DNA of 64,000 nt from Leptotrichia sp. oral taxon 223 (GCF_013394795.1 NZ_JABXYU010000001.1:124001-188000), one strand, 5' to 3'. Counted from the first letter of the stretch, positions 1 through 9,154 are shown. A program made the numbers and translations. Notes: generated by a model not told the origin, from the sequence alone.

Positions 1-98
1 CTGTGGTTTTTAATAAATAAATTTAACAATCACAATTTTAATCATCTATAAACAAATAAGGGAATAAAAAATAATTATTCTCTTTTTTTATTTTTTTA

Positions 99-133
99 TA
101 ACGTAAGAACATCAGACGCCATGCTCTTTTTCT
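99..133 (+). repeat. Copy 1 of a hairpin-bearing dispersed repeat (TAACGTAAG..CATCAGACGCCATG)
   Basis: A T-rich stretch is followed by TAACGTAAG, two variable bases, CATCAGACGCCATG and a run of T. The CAT/ATG arms and their flanks form a short hairpin before the T run, so it could act as a terminator. The same 5' flank, loop and stem recur at 9474-9506, where the stem is perfect (GGGCAT/ATGCCC). In this copy one stem pair is broken. Conservation of the loop and of the 5' flank argues for a dispersed repeat rather than two unrelated terminators. Confidence 0.5.
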
Positions 134-251
134 CTCTTTTAAACAATTTTTTTAGAAAAATTTAAAAATAGACTTCCATTTAATAAAAATCGAGTTATAA
201 TTATGATATATAAAACTAATTTTGGACTAAACTTAAAGGGTGTGATAAATA

Positions 252-1166
252 ATGATTGAACTGGAAAAATTGTCTACCGAAGAGAATAATCCGAATAGCA
301 AGGATATTGAACTGCAGGATAGCCTTGAGATTGTGAGAAGGATAAATGAGGAAGACAAGAAAGTGGCGTTTTGCGTAGAAAAAGAATTAGAGAACATTTC
401 ACGGCTGATAAATGCCATATTGTCAAAATATAAAAAAGAAACAAGAATTATATATATTGGTGCAGGAACATCGGGAAGGCTTGGAATTCTTGACGCTTCA
501 GAATGCCCTCCTACTTATGGTGTTTCCTTTGAGAAAGTTCAAGGGCTGATTGCCGGTGGAAACGAGGCGATATTTAAGGCTAAGGAAAATGCTGAAGATA
601 AGCCAGAACTGGGAAAACAGGATTTGCTAAATATTAATCTCACAGAAAAAGATGCAGTTATTGGGCTTGCCGCTTCTGGCAGAACTCCCTATGTTTTAGG
701 GGCAATAGAATATGCAAACAGCATTGGTGCAATTACGGGAAGTATAACTTGCTCGAAAAATTCTAATTTATCTAAAGTTAGCCAGTATCCAATAGAAGTT
801 CCCGTTGGAGCGGAAATTGTTACAGGCTCTACCAGAATGAAGTCTGGAACGGCACAGAAAATGATACTTAATATGATTTCCACAACAATTATGATAAAAC
901 TGGGAAAAGTATTTTCAGGCTACATGGTGGATGTAAAAACTTCCAATCAGAAACTGGTTGAGCGGGCGAAAAGAATAATAATGAAAACTACTGGGACTGA
1001 TTATGAAAAGGCAAGTTCTGTTTTGATGAAAGCTGGAAATGATGTGAAAACTGCCATTGTTATGATACTTTTGAATATTGATAGGGAGATGGCAATGGAA
1101 AAATTAAAACAATATGATAACAATGTGGCAAAATTGGTACATGAATATTCTGAAAAAAATATTTAG
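252..1166 (+). CDS. murQ: N-acetylmuramic acid 6-phosphate etherase MurQ
   Basis: Cleaves the D-lactyl ether of MurNAc-6-phosphate to give GlcNAc-6-phosphate and D-lactate in the cytoplasm, a step of peptidoglycan-sugar recycling. The 304-residue length is normal for the family. An SIS sugar-phosphate-binding fold is visible: the GAGTSGRLG loop near residue 72, then DASECPPT carrying the family's catalytic glutamate, and GSTRMKSGTAQK near residue 195. The start is preceded by AAAGGG about 11 bases upstream. It is the first gene of a plus-strand run of sugar genes. mupG and a MurP-like EIIBC further down the same run supply its substrate, which strongly supports the assignment. Confidence 0.95.
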   Translation: MIELEKLSTEENNPNSKDIELQDSLEIVRRINEEDKKVAFCVEKELENISRLINAILSKYKKETRIIYIGAGTSGRLGILDASECPPTYGVSFEKVQGLIAGGNEAIFKAKENAEDKPELGKQDLLNINLTEKDAVIGLAASGRTPYVLGAIEYANSIGAITGSITCSKNSNLSKVSQYPIEVPVGAEIVTGSTRMKSGTAQKMILNMISTTIMIKLGKVFSGYMVDVKTSNQKLVERAKRIIMKTTGTDYEKASSVLMKAGNDVKTAIVMILLNIDREMAMEKLKQYDNNVAKLVHEYSEKNI

Positions 1167-1187
1167 CAATTTAGAAAGGATAGTAAA

Positions 1188-2549
1188 ATGGAAAAAAGGG
1201 ATGGAATTAAAATTGTAACGATTGGTGGAGGCTCTAGCTATACTCCTGAACTGATAGAAGGATTTATCAAGAGAATAAAGGAATTACCAGTTAGGGAAAT
1301 ATGGCTGGTTGATATTGAAGAAAGAAAAGAAAAATTAGAAATAGTTGGAAATTTGGCTAAAAGAATGGTGGAAAAGGCTGGTATTGACTGCAAGGTTTAT
1401 TTGACGCTGGATAGAAGAGAAGCTATAAAAGATGCGGATTTTGTGACTACTCAGTTTCGTGTGGGACTGCTTGATGCGAGAATTAAAGATGAAAGAATAC
1501 CATTTGAAAATGGACTTCTGGGGCAGGAAACAAATGGAGCTGGGGGAATGTTCAAGGCATTTCGTACAATTCCTGTGATACTTGATATTGTGAAGGATAT
1601 AAAGGAACTTGCTCCAAATGCCTGGCTTATTAACTTTACAAATCCTGCGGGAATTGTGACAGAAGCTGTCCTAAATTATGGAAATTTTGAAAAAGTTGTT
1701 GGGCTTTGCAATATCCCAGTACATACTCAGATGGATTGTGCAAGCCTTTACGAAAAAGATATTAGCGAGTTTAAATTCCAATTTGCAGGGCTAAATCACT
1801 TTGTCTGGTACAAAGTTTGGGATAAGAAAGGAAATGAACTTACGGCGGATTTATGGGATAAAAGGCAGGATAAGGAAAATCTCGGTGTAAAAAATATTGT
1901 CAGCATAAATTATGATTATGATCAGATAAAAAATCTAGGAATGCTGCCTTGTGATTATCATAGATATTATTATTTGCAGGATGAAATGTTGGCGGAAGGA
2001 TTGAAGTCATATAAGGAGAAAGGAACAAGAGGGGAAATTGTTAAAAGAGTTGAAGCTGAACTTTTTGAACTTTACAAGGATGTAAATTTGAAGGAAAAAC
2101 CTAAACAGCTTGAACAGAGAGGTGGAGCCTATTATTCTGACGCAGCCTGTGAATTGATTAGTGCGATTTATAACGATAAAGGCATAATAATGGCTGTAAA
2201 TACTAGAAACAAAGGGGCTATTGCAGATTTACCGTATAATTCGGCAGTTGAAATTTCCTCATACATTACTGCAACTGGGCCAAAACCAATAACATTTGGT
2301 AAATTTCCAAATGCTGGGCAGAGAGGATATATTCAGCTAATGAAGGCAATGGAAGAACTGACTGTAGAAGCGGCTGTTACAGGAAATTACTACACTGCGT
2401 TGCAGGCTTTCACTACAAATCCACTAGTTCCAGGAACTACAATCGGAAGAAAAGTTTTGAATGAGCTGCTGGATGCACACGAAAAATATTTGCCACAGTT
2501 TAAGGACTATTATGAAAACAGAGAAAAATATCAAAATGGAGGAAAATAA
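1188..2549 (+). CDS. Family GH4 6-phospho-glycosidase (6-phospho-beta-glucosidase type)
   Basis: Hydrolyses phosphorylated disaccharides delivered by a PTS, by the NAD+/Mn2+-dependent redox mechanism particular to GH4. The 453-residue length is typical. The N terminus has the dinucleotide-binding GGGSSYTPE motif. CNIPVHTQ (near residue 171) and GLNHFVWY (near 202) carry the Cys and His expected to bind the metal. The N-terminal pattern is closest to 6-phospho-beta-glucosidases (LicH/CelF type), but alpha-acting enzymes share the fold and the exact substrate is not settled. It begins 21 bases after murQ and ends 6 bases before the PTS EIIA gene, so it is co-transcribed and probably acts on the product of that PTS. 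Confidence 0.85.
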   Translation: MEKRDGIKIVTIGGGSSYTPELIEGFIKRIKELPVREIWLVDIEERKEKLEIVGNLAKRMVEKAGIDCKVYLTLDRREAIKDADFVTTQFRVGLLDARIKDERIPFENGLLGQETNGAGGMFKAFRTIPVILDIVKDIKELAPNAWLINFTNPAGIVTEAVLNYGNFEKVVGLCNIPVHTQMDCASLYEKDISEFKFQFAGLNHFVWYKVWDKKGNELTADLWDKRQDKENLGVKNIVSINYDYDQIKNLGMLPCDYHRYYYLQDEMLAEGLKSYKEKGTRGEIVKRVEAELFELYKDVNLKEKPKQLEQRGGAYYSDAACELISAIYNDKGIIMAVNTRNKGAIADLPYNSAVEISSYITATGPKPITFGKFPNAGQRGYIQLMKAMEELTVEAAVTGNYYTALQAFTTNPLVPGTTIGRKVLNELLDAHEKYLPQFKDYYENREKYQNGGK

Positions 2550-2555
2550 GAAATT

Positions 2556-2885
2556 ATGGACAAGGAACAAATGGAATTAGTCGTCTTTGAAATTGTAAAT
2601 AGTGCTGGAATGGCAAAAGGACTGGCTTACGAAGCGTTAAGCGAAGCAGAAAAAGGAAATTTTGAAAAAGCAGAAAATTTATTGAAGGAGGCTGATGAGG
2701 CACTGTTATCCGCTCACAATATTCAGACGGAAATAATTCAGGCAGAAGTAAATGGGAAAGGTATCACGCCTTCGGTTTTATTCGTTCACTCACAAGATCA
2801 TTTAATGACAGCAATTGAGGCAAAAACGTTAATTGAGGGTATGATAAAAATGTATAAAAGAATTGATAAACTTGAAAAGCAATAG
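2556..2885 (+). CDS. PTS lactose/cellobiose-type EIIA component
   Basis: A 109-residue soluble phosphocarrier of the Lac/Chb family that passes phosphate from HPr to the matching EIIB. Helical sequence with the family's 'VNSAGMAKGLAYEAL' opening and a C-terminal 'LFVHSQDHLMTAI' segment, whose first histidine is the expected phosphorylation site. GGAGG at the end of the preceding gene serves as ribosome binding site. It is followed by EIIB and EIIC, so all three parts of a cellobiose/chitobiose-class PTS are present. Confidence 0.92.
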   Translation: MDKEQMELVVFEIVNSAGMAKGLAYEALSEAEKGNFEKAENLLKEADEALLSAHNIQTEIIQAEVNGKGITPSVLFVHSQDHLMTAIEAKTLIEGMIKMYKRIDKLEKQ

Positions 2886-2984
2886 GTTTATAAAACAGAT
2901 AATTGGAAAACTAACACTATTTTGAATAGAATTGATACAAAAACTATAAAAATTGAAAAATAAAAACAAAATTAGGAGGATTTT

Positions 2985-3293
2985 ATGAAAGTATTATTTG
3001 TATGTTCACTAGGAATGTCTAGTGCAGTAGCGGTAAAGGCTCTCGAAAAAGAAGCAAATGCAAAAGGTGTGGAAATTGAAGTGAAGGCTGTAAGTACGCA
3101 GCAATTTGAAGAAGAAGTAAAAAATGGATATGACGTGGCAATGGTTGCTCCTCAAATAAGACACAGATTTGACACATTAAACGCTCAGGCAAAAGATGCA
3201 GGTGTGCCGTGTGCAATGATTACGCCGCAAGGATACAGCCCGCTTGGAGGTCCAAAACTGTTAAAACAAATTCAAGAGCTGTTATCAAAGTAA
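2985..3293 (+). CDS. PTS cellobiose-type EIIB component
   Basis: A 102-residue cytoplasmic phosphotransfer protein. The P-loop-like start 'VLFVCSLGMSSA' has Cys8 as the phospho-accepting residue. This matches the Chb/Cel EIIB fold in length and in the 'DVAMVAPQIRHRFD' segment. It has a strong ribosome binding site (TTAGGAGGA) and sits 99 bases after EIIA. Transcription must cross a small inverted-repeat element (3311-3424) to reach EIIC, which could uncouple the two components. Confidence 0.93.
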   Translation: MKVLFVCSLGMSSAVAVKALEKEANAKGVEIEVKAVSTQQFEEEVKNGYDVAMVAPQIRHRFDTLNAQAKDAGVPCAMITPQGYSPLGGPKLLKQIQELLSK

Positions 3294-3310
3294 CAAATTT
3301 TAAAATACCA

Positions 3311-3424
3311 ATACTAAATCCCATTTAAAAAACAGAAATTATGTTTTAGTCATTTGATAACAGGGGTATTTGCACCTTGCTAAAAAGATTTAGAACTGAT
3401 CTGCTATTTAAATGGACATAGTAT
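3311..3424. mobile_element. Small MITE-like element (copy A) between EIIB and EIIC genes
   Basis: About 114 bp bounded by ATACTAAATCCCATTTAA on the left and TTTAAATGGACATAGTAT on the right, which are near-complementary ends (the reverse complement of the right end is ATACTATGTCCATTTAAA). The first 22 bases of the left end are identical to those at 9301-9322, and a minimal version is present at 21329-21362. It contains no ORF. The location inside an operon suggests it is tolerated as transcribed non-coding DNA or works as a processing or attenuation site. Non-autonomous transposable element is the best guess; no target-site duplication was identified. Confidence 0.6.
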
Positions 3425-3477
3425 AAAATTCAAAAAAAAAAAAAAAACAATATTACAACAGGAAAGGAAGTAGAATT

Positions 3478-4821
3478 ATGGCAGTTTTAGAACAACTTTC
3501 AATAAAAATGGCAAAAATATCAGAACAAAGACATTTAAGGGCGATACGGGACGGTATAGTTTCCACATTGCCACTAATCATTGTCGGATCAATATTTTTA
3601 ATTTTAGCGTTCCCGCCTTTTCCAAAAGAATGGGCAATTTCAATTTTAGCGAAAAAACACGCAGTGCAAATGCTGCTCCCCTATCGTATGACAATGTTCA
3701 TAATGGGACTTTACGCAGTTATGGGAATCGGTTACAGTCTTGCAAAATCGTATAAGTTAGACGGAATCACAGGGGCAATCCTCTCAGTCTGCGCATTTTT
3801 GCTTACAATTATGCCTAAAATGATTAATCCGATTGAAGTGATAAATCAAACTATTGGTGGAAAAGCGGTGCAGGTTATTGTTGAGGAAGGAACAAAAGGC
3901 TCTCAACTTATTCAGGAAGATATTGGGTATGCCCTGCAAATGTCAAGATTAGGCTCTGCAGGTTTATTTGTAGGAATAATAGCAGCAATATTTGCAGTTG
4001 AAGTATATAGAATGACTACAACAACTGGATTTAGAATAAAAATGCCTGAAGCTGTGCCAGAATCAGTTGCACGTTCATTTGAAGCCTTGACTCCAGCAGC
4101 AATAATCATTTTCACATTGACAATCTTAACTTACTGGCTAAATATCGATTTACACGACATAATCGGCTCAATTATAAAACCCATTCTGAAATTTAGTGAT
4201 TCATGGTTTTCTGTAATACTTATCGTATTTATGATTACGTTTTTCTGGAGCTTTGGAATTCACGGCGATTCAATCGTGGGCTCAGTTGTACGTCCATTAT
4301 GGCTTATGCTTCTTGAACAAAATGCCACAGCTCTAGCAAACGGACAAAATATTCCTCATATTGCGGCAGAACCTTTATACCAATGGTTTATCTGGATTGG
4401 CGGTTCAGGAACGACAATAGGATTTGCACTATTGCTACTGCTTAAATCAAAATCAACTTACGGTAAGACTCTAGGAAAAGCAGCAATCCTTCCTTCAATA
4501 TTCAACATAAACGAACCAATTATTTTTGGAGCTCCAATCGTATTGAATCCTACATTGTTGCCACCTTTTATAATTGTTCCAATCGTTAATGCCTCAATCG
4601 CCTATTTTGCAATGGTAGCAGGACTGGTAAACCGTGTAACTTCAACACCACCTTGGACTCTTCCAGGACCAATAGGAGCATTTTTAGCAACAAATGGAGA
4701 TTACAGAGCTGTGATTTTAAACATACTTCTAATTATAATTTCCGTTGCAATTTACTATCCTTTCTTTACAGCCTACGAGAAAAAATTGTTGGCAGAAGAA
4801 CACGCTGAAACACAAGAATAA
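3478..4821 (+). CDS. PTS cellobiose-type EIIC permease
   Basis: A 447-residue integral membrane transporter that carries and phosphorylates a beta-linked disaccharide using the EIIA and EIIB encoded just upstream. About ten hydrophobic segments are visible. The family signature region includes 'FWSFGIHGDSIVGSVVRP' (around residue 257) and 'PSIFNINEPIIFGAPIVLNP' (around 340), where the NEP motif helps bind sugar. The ribosome binding site is GGAAAGGAAG. Substrate could be cellobiose, diacetylchitobiose or a related amino-sugar dimer; the peptidoglycan-sugar neighbours favour the amino-sugar options. Confidence 0.92.
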   Translation: MAVLEQLSIKMAKISEQRHLRAIRDGIVSTLPLIIVGSIFLILAFPPFPKEWAISILAKKHAVQMLLPYRMTMFIMGLYAVMGIGYSLAKSYKLDGITGAILSVCAFLLTIMPKMINPIEVINQTIGGKAVQVIVEEGTKGSQLIQEDIGYALQMSRLGSAGLFVGIIAAIFAVEVYRMTTTTGFRIKMPEAVPESVARSFEALTPAAIIIFTLTILTYWLNIDLHDIIGSIIKPILKFSDSWFSVILIVFMITFFWSFGIHGDSIVGSVVRPLWLMLLEQNATALANGQNIPHIAAEPLYQWFIWIGGSGTTIGFALLLLLKSKSTYGKTLGKAAILPSIFNINEPIIFGAPIVLNPTLLPPFIIVPIVNASIAYFAMVAGLVNRVTSTPPWTLPGPIGAFLATNGDYRAVILNILLIIISVAIYYPFFTAYEKKLLAEEHAETQE

Positions 4822-4843
4822 AAAAGAAGGGAAATAGTACAAA

Positions 4844-5935
4844 ATGAGAAGATTAGGAATTTCAATTTATCCTGGAAAGACAACTGAAGAAGAACTGCTA
4901 AATTATATTGACAAAGCTTTTGAGGCTGGTTTTCGCCGAATATTCAGTTGTCTGCTCTCTTCTACGAAGAATAAGGAAATAATTTTAAAAAAATTTAAAA
5001 AAATAAATTATTATGCTAAAGAAAAAGGATTTGAAATTATTCTGGATGTAAATCCAAAAGTTTTTAATGACCTCGGAATAAGTTATGATAATTTAGCATT
5101 TTTTAATGAAATGGGAGCTGACGGGATTAGGCTTGATATTGGGTTTACCGGCTTGCAGGAAAGCATTATGACATTTAATAAGCAAAATTTAAAAATTGAG
5201 GTAAATATGAGCAACGATACCCATTATATCGACACGATTATGGATTACTGCCCAAATAAAAGCAATCTAATAGGATGCCACAATTTTTACCCTCATATTC
5301 ACACAGGACTTGGATTGGAATTTTTCAAAAAATGCACAGAAAACTTTACAAAACATGGCTTAAAAACAGCGGCATTTATAACCTCACAAGCCAAAAACAC
5401 TTTTGGGCCTTGGCCAGTAACACAAGGGCTGCCAACTTTGGAAATGCACCGTAACTTGCCGCTAATAGTTCAGTTCAAGCATTTTATGGCACTAGAAACA
5501 ATTGACGATATAATTATTTCAAACTGCTATCCAACTGATGAAGAATTAGAAGAATTTAAAAAAGTGCGTAAAGATATGGTAAGTTTTTCAATCGAGCTGG
5601 AAAAAGATGTTCCTGAAATAGAACAAAAAATAATTTTTGATGAATTTCACTTTAACAGAGGCGATATTTCCGAAAATCTAATCCGTTCCACAAGTAGCCG
5701 TGTTAAGTACAAAGGACATAATTTCAAAATTTTTAATGCTCCTGAAATAATAAGAAAGGGAGATGTAATTATTGAAAGTAGCGAATTTGGACATTATGCA
5801 GGCGAACTTTTAATTGCAAAGACAGAGATGAAAAATACTGGAAAGTCAAATGTTGTCGGGAAAATAGCTGATGAAGAAATATTTTTACTTGACTACATCA
5901 AGCCTTGGCAAAAATTTTCTTTTTTAAAAAAATAA
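4844..5935 (+). CDS. mupG: 6-phospho-N-acetylmuramidase MupG (DUF871, GH170)
   Basis: DUF871 proteins include MupG of Staphylococcus aureus, which cuts MurNAc-6-phosphate-GlcNAc to MurNAc-6-phosphate and GlcNAc inside the cell. The 363 residues show the two-part family layout. A TIM-barrel-like N-terminal domain begins RLGISIYPGKT and holds 'GADGIRLDIGF' near residue 98 and 'GCHNFYPHIHTGLG' near 147. A smaller C-terminal domain begins around residue 250. The gene lies between the cellobiose-type PTS and the MurP-like PTS, in the same operon as murQ. This places import, cleavage and lactyl-ether removal in one transcript. Confidence 0.9.
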   Translation: MRRLGISIYPGKTTEEELLNYIDKAFEAGFRRIFSCLLSSTKNKEIILKKFKKINYYAKEKGFEIILDVNPKVFNDLGISYDNLAFFNEMGADGIRLDIGFTGLQESIMTFNKQNLKIEVNMSNDTHYIDTIMDYCPNKSNLIGCHNFYPHIHTGLGLEFFKKCTENFTKHGLKTAAFITSQAKNTFGPWPVTQGLPTLEMHRNLPLIVQFKHFMALETIDDIIISNCYPTDEELEEFKKVRKDMVSFSIELEKDVPEIEQKIIFDEFHFNRGDISENLIRSTSSRVKYKGHNFKIFNAPEIIRKGDVIIESSEFGHYAGELLIAKTEMKNTGKSNVVGKIADEEIFLLDYIKPWQKFSFLKK

Positions 5936-6017
5936 AAATGCCTCTATCTAATAGATTTATCTTTAACTATTCAATTAAAAGATTTTGAAACTTCAACTTA
6001 CAAAGGAGATGGGCATT

Positions 6018-7436
6018 ATGGATACTAAAAAAACAGCACGGGAAATTTATGATATTTTAGGAGGCAAGGAAAATATTGTTTCAAATGCAGTCTGCATGAC
6101 AAGACTTAGAGTAAAAATTCGGAAAGATATAAATCTAGAAAAATTAAAAAAAGTTGATGGTATTCTGAATGTTGTAAATTCTGATACTTTACAGATTGTA
6201 TTAGGTCCTGGAAAAGTAAACACTGTGGGAGATGAATTTTCAAAACTTAGCGGTATTGCTCTAGGATTTTCAGACAGTAATGTAAAAGATGTGGCAAATG
6301 AAAATAAGAAAGCCAATAGACAAAAACATAACGGACCTGTTCAACAATTTCTTCAAAAAATTGCAAATGTATTTGTGCCTTTACTACCTGGAATAATTGC
6401 AGCAGGATTAATAATGGGACTTACAAATGTGACAAATGTTGCAACTAAAAATGCTTATAGTACAGTATGGTGGTTCGCTGCCATAAGAAGTATCGGATTT
6501 GTAATGTTTGCTTACCTTGCAATATATGCAGGAATGAATGCATCAAAAGAGTTTGGTGGAACAGCCGTCCTCGGTGGAATTATCGGCTCTATATTCATAG
6601 CAAATCCTGCTTTGCCGCTACTTTTAAAAGTTGAAGAAAAAAACGCAATTATGCTGCCTTTTATTAACCACCCCTTTACACCAGGAATGGGCGGATTACT
6701 TGCAGCTCTTTTTATGGGAATGATTACCGCATTTCTGGAAAAGCAGATAAGAAAAATAATCCCATCAATGCTCGACACTTTCTTTACCCCCCTTTTAACA
6801 TTAATAATCGGGATATTTATTGCCTTACTCGTAATTCAGCCTTTAGGAAGCGTTATAACAGAATTTATATACGCTATTCTTGATTTTACGTACAATAAAT
6901 TAGGAATTTTGGGTGGCTACATCTTGGCAGCAGGATTTTTACCTCTAGTTTCTGTAGGATTACACCAGGCATTAACTCCTATCCATGTAATGCTTAACAA
7001 TCCTGAAGGCCCCACAAAAGGTATTAATTATTTACTCCCAATTCTTATGATGGCAGGAGGAGGACAAGTTGGTGCAGGAATTGCAATTTATATAAAAACT
7101 AAGAACCAAAGGCTTAAAAATATGGCAAGAGATTCCATTCCAGTTGGAATACTTGGAATTGGCGAGCCATTAATGTACGCTGTAACTTTGCCATTAGGAA
7201 AACCATTTGTTACAGCCTGTCTAGGTTCCGGGATTGGCGGAATTCTTGCAGTTCTATTCCATTTAGGAACAATTTCTCAAGGTGTTTCGGGCTTATTTGG
7301 GCTGCTTATTGTAGTCCCAGGAACTTGGATTTACTTTATGATCGCAATGCTTGGAGCGTATGCAGGAGGATTTATCCTAACTTACTTCTTCGGAATTGAT
7401 AACGAAAAGATAGAAGAAATGTACGGTGAACAATAA
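6018..7436 (+). CDS. murP: MurP-like PTS EIIBC (MurNAc / MurNAc-GlcNAc uptake)
   Basis: A fusion of an N-terminal EIIB domain (glucose/sucrose superfamily, residues about 1-90) and a C-terminal EIIC membrane domain with roughly ten hydrophobic helices. 'NAVCMTRLRVKI' carries the phosphorylated cysteine. No EIIA domain is fused, as in MurP and many sucrose-class transporters, so it should borrow a glucose-type EIIA. The start is set at 6018 because AAAGGAGATG lies just upstream. An earlier in-frame ATG at 5985 would place the ribosome binding site inside the gene. Its neighbours murQ and mupG make MurNAc or MurNAc-GlcNAc the likely cargo. Confidence 0.85.
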   Translation: MDTKKTAREIYDILGGKENIVSNAVCMTRLRVKIRKDINLEKLKKVDGILNVVNSDTLQIVLGPGKVNTVGDEFSKLSGIALGFSDSNVKDVANENKKANRQKHNGPVQQFLQKIANVFVPLLPGIIAAGLIMGLTNVTNVATKNAYSTVWWFAAIRSIGFVMFAYLAIYAGMNASKEFGGTAVLGGIIGSIFIANPALPLLLKVEEKNAIMLPFINHPFTPGMGGLLAALFMGMITAFLEKQIRKIIPSMLDTFFTPLLTLIIGIFIALLVIQPLGSVITEFIYAILDFTYNKLGILGGYILAAGFLPLVSVGLHQALTPIHVMLNNPEGPTKGINYLLPILMMAGGGQVGAGIAIYIKTKNQRLKNMARDSIPVGILGIGEPLMYAVTLPLGKPFVTACLGSGIGGILAVLFHLGTISQGVSGLFGLLIVVPGTWIYFMIAMLGAYAGGFILTYFFGIDNEKIEEMYGEQ

Positions 7437-7508
7437 ATTTTTATTTAATTTTATGCCGACTTCTGATAAAATAAAAAAATATCAAAATTTTTAAGGAGCA
7501 AAAACAAT

Positions 7509-8402
7509 ATGAAAATCAGCAGATTATTTGAAATTGTTTATCTATTACTTGAAAAAAGGACTATTACTGCAAAAGAGCTTGCTGCACATTTTGAAGTATC
7601 AGCCAGAACAATTTACAGAGATATTGACATCCTCTCTTCTGCTGGTATTCCAGTCTATTTTCAAAGAGGAAAACATGGCGGAATAAAATTAATGGATAAC
7701 TACATAATGAATAAATCCCTACTTTCCCAAAAAGAGCAAAACGAAATACTTTATGCCCTCCAAAGCCTAAATGCCACAAACTATCCCAACAACAATAAAA
7801 CTCTTTCAAAATTAAGCGCCATCTTCAAGCAAAAGGCAGACAGCTGGATAAAAATAGATTTCTCAAGATATAGCTGTGATAACAGCACTTTATTTGAAAA
7901 AATTAAAGAGGCAATATTAACTAAACAAACCGTAAAATTTGACTATTTCAACACAAAAGGCGAACATTCTGAAAGAACAGCAGATCCTCTAACTTTATGG
8001 TTCAAGGAAAAAGCGTGGTATTTATTTGCCTATTGTCATGATAAAAAAGACATCAGACAGTTTAAAGTAAGTAGAATAAAAGACTTGATTCTTACAGAAA
8101 AATATTTTGAAAAATCAGCAGAAAATTTTAAAATTAATGATAAAAAAGACAAGGTAAAAATTGTAAAAGTTATAGTCGAAATAGATAAATCACAGGCATA
8201 TCGTGTCTATGATGAATTTCCTGAAGAGAATATAAGCAAAATGGAAAATGGCAATTTTGAAGTTATAATGGAATATCCTGAAAATGAATGGGTTTATGGT
8301 TATTTACTTTCGTTTGGAGAATATTTGAAAGTGAAGGAACCTGAGAGAATAAAGAAAATTTTATTTGAGAAAATTGAGAAAATGAAGGAAAATTATAAAT
8401 AG
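7509..8402 (+). CDS. HTH-11/WYL-domain transcriptional regulator (YafY family)
   Basis: A 297-residue DNA-binding protein. Residues 1-60 form a winged helix-turn-helix ('ITAKELAAHFEVSARTIYRDIDIL', given here in part). Residues about 135-210 form a WYL domain with 'KAWYLFAYCHDKKDIRQFKVSRI'-type sequence, and a C-terminal WCX-like extension follows. WYL regulators sense small ligands or nucleic acids. It follows the sugar operon by 72 bases on the same strand and is the best candidate for its local regulator. The usual regulator of mur genes in other bacteria is the RpiR-family MurR, which is not seen here. Confidence 0.88.
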   Translation: MKISRLFEIVYLLLEKRTITAKELAAHFEVSARTIYRDIDILSSAGIPVYFQRGKHGGIKLMDNYIMNKSLLSQKEQNEILYALQSLNATNYPNNNKTLSKLSAIFKQKADSWIKIDFSRYSCDNSTLFEKIKEAILTKQTVKFDYFNTKGEHSERTADPLTLWFKEKAWYLFAYCHDKKDIRQFKVSRIKDLILTEKYFEKSAENFKINDKKDKVKIVKVIVEIDKSQAYRVYDEFPEENISKMENGNFEVIMEYPENEWVYGYLLSFGEYLKVKEPERIKKILFEKIEKMKENYK

Positions 8403-8437
8403 GAAAATATTATTCACAGATTTTTTCAAGAATAAAA

Positions 8438-8446
8438 TGTTATAAT
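8438..8446 (+). promoter_or_regulatory. Extended -10 promoter for the secreted-protein gene
   Basis: TGTTATAAT, an extended -10 element (TG, one base, TATAAT), lies about 37 bases upstream of the start at 8483. No good -35 hexamer is at the usual distance, which is acceptable for extended -10 promoters. Confidence 0.45.
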
Positions 8447-8482
8447 TTATTAAAATATTAAAAGTGAAAGGAAGAGTTGCAA

Positions 8483-9154
8483 ATGAAAAAAAATTTAACT
8501 ATAATATTATTATTTTTAAGTATTTTTGGATTTTCTAATGCTAAAACCAAAACTTCGAATGACGAAAAGCAGTCTGTCATTAACAGTTTCTATGAATTTA
8601 TGAAATTTCATACAAGTCCTGAAAATGTCAAAAAAAATGTTTTTACAAATTCTGTGGAAAGTACAAATGAAATTTTGGGAAAAAACGTAGGCAATCAACA
8701 TAAAAAAAATTTAGAAGACATTGCAGCAAGCCAAACAAATAAATCATTAAAAAATGCTGCTGATTATTTAGTAATTGCAAACTCAAAAATTTCATACAAA
8801 GTATTGAATGCCGAAATCAAAAACGAATCCGCTGTATTAACTGTTCATATCAAAGGTCCTAACTTTACAGCTCACGGCTCTGAACTAGAAAATTACATAA
8901 AAAAAGTTATCAACGAAGACAAGAAAAAAATATCAAAAATGAATAACCAACAATACCAAAGCTTTCTGCTAGAAAAAATTTCCGAATTTTATTCACAGCT
9001 AGTTAAAAGAAGCGATTTGAAATACATGGAAAGTGATATCAAAGTATATGTAAAAAAATACCCTAATACATGGGGAGTAATTCAGGATTACACTCTAAAT
9101 AATGCTATTTACAAGTATCTAGGCTTTGGCTATGGTCCAGAACTAATAAGATAA
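8483..9154 (+). CDS. Putative secreted or periplasmic protein, unknown function
   Basis: Not recognised. The 223-residue product begins with a clear Sec signal peptide (MKKN, then a Leu/Ile-rich core, then NAKTK), with cleavage likely after residue 21-23. The mature part is Lys/Asn/Ser-rich. It has an NTF2-like flavour, with 'VINSFYEFMKFH' near the start and a later beta-rich stretch 'KISYKVLNAEIKNESAVLTVHIKG' (in part), a pattern seen in lipid-free periplasmic proteins of the DUF4878/DUF5105 type. That similarity is only an impression. AAAGGAAGAG precedes the ATG at 8483; the TTG six bases earlier is less likely. It is a monocistronic gene with its own promoter. Confidence 0.7.
   Translation: MKKNLTIILLFLSIFGFSNAKTKTSNDEKQSVINSFYEFMKFHTSPENVKKNVFTNSVESTNEILGKNVGNQHKKNLEDIAASQTNKSLKNAADYLVIANSKISYKVLNAEIKNESAVLTVHIKGPNFTAHGSELENYIKKVINEDKKKISKMNNQQYQSFLLEKISEFYSQLVKRSDLKYMESDIKVYVKKYPNTWGVIQDYTLNNAIYKYLGFGYGPELIR

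Noticed and set aside
160-201. Promoter of the murQ operon
   Set aside because: TATAAT at 196-201 is good, but no acceptable -35 lies at 16-18 bases; too weak to list as a feature.
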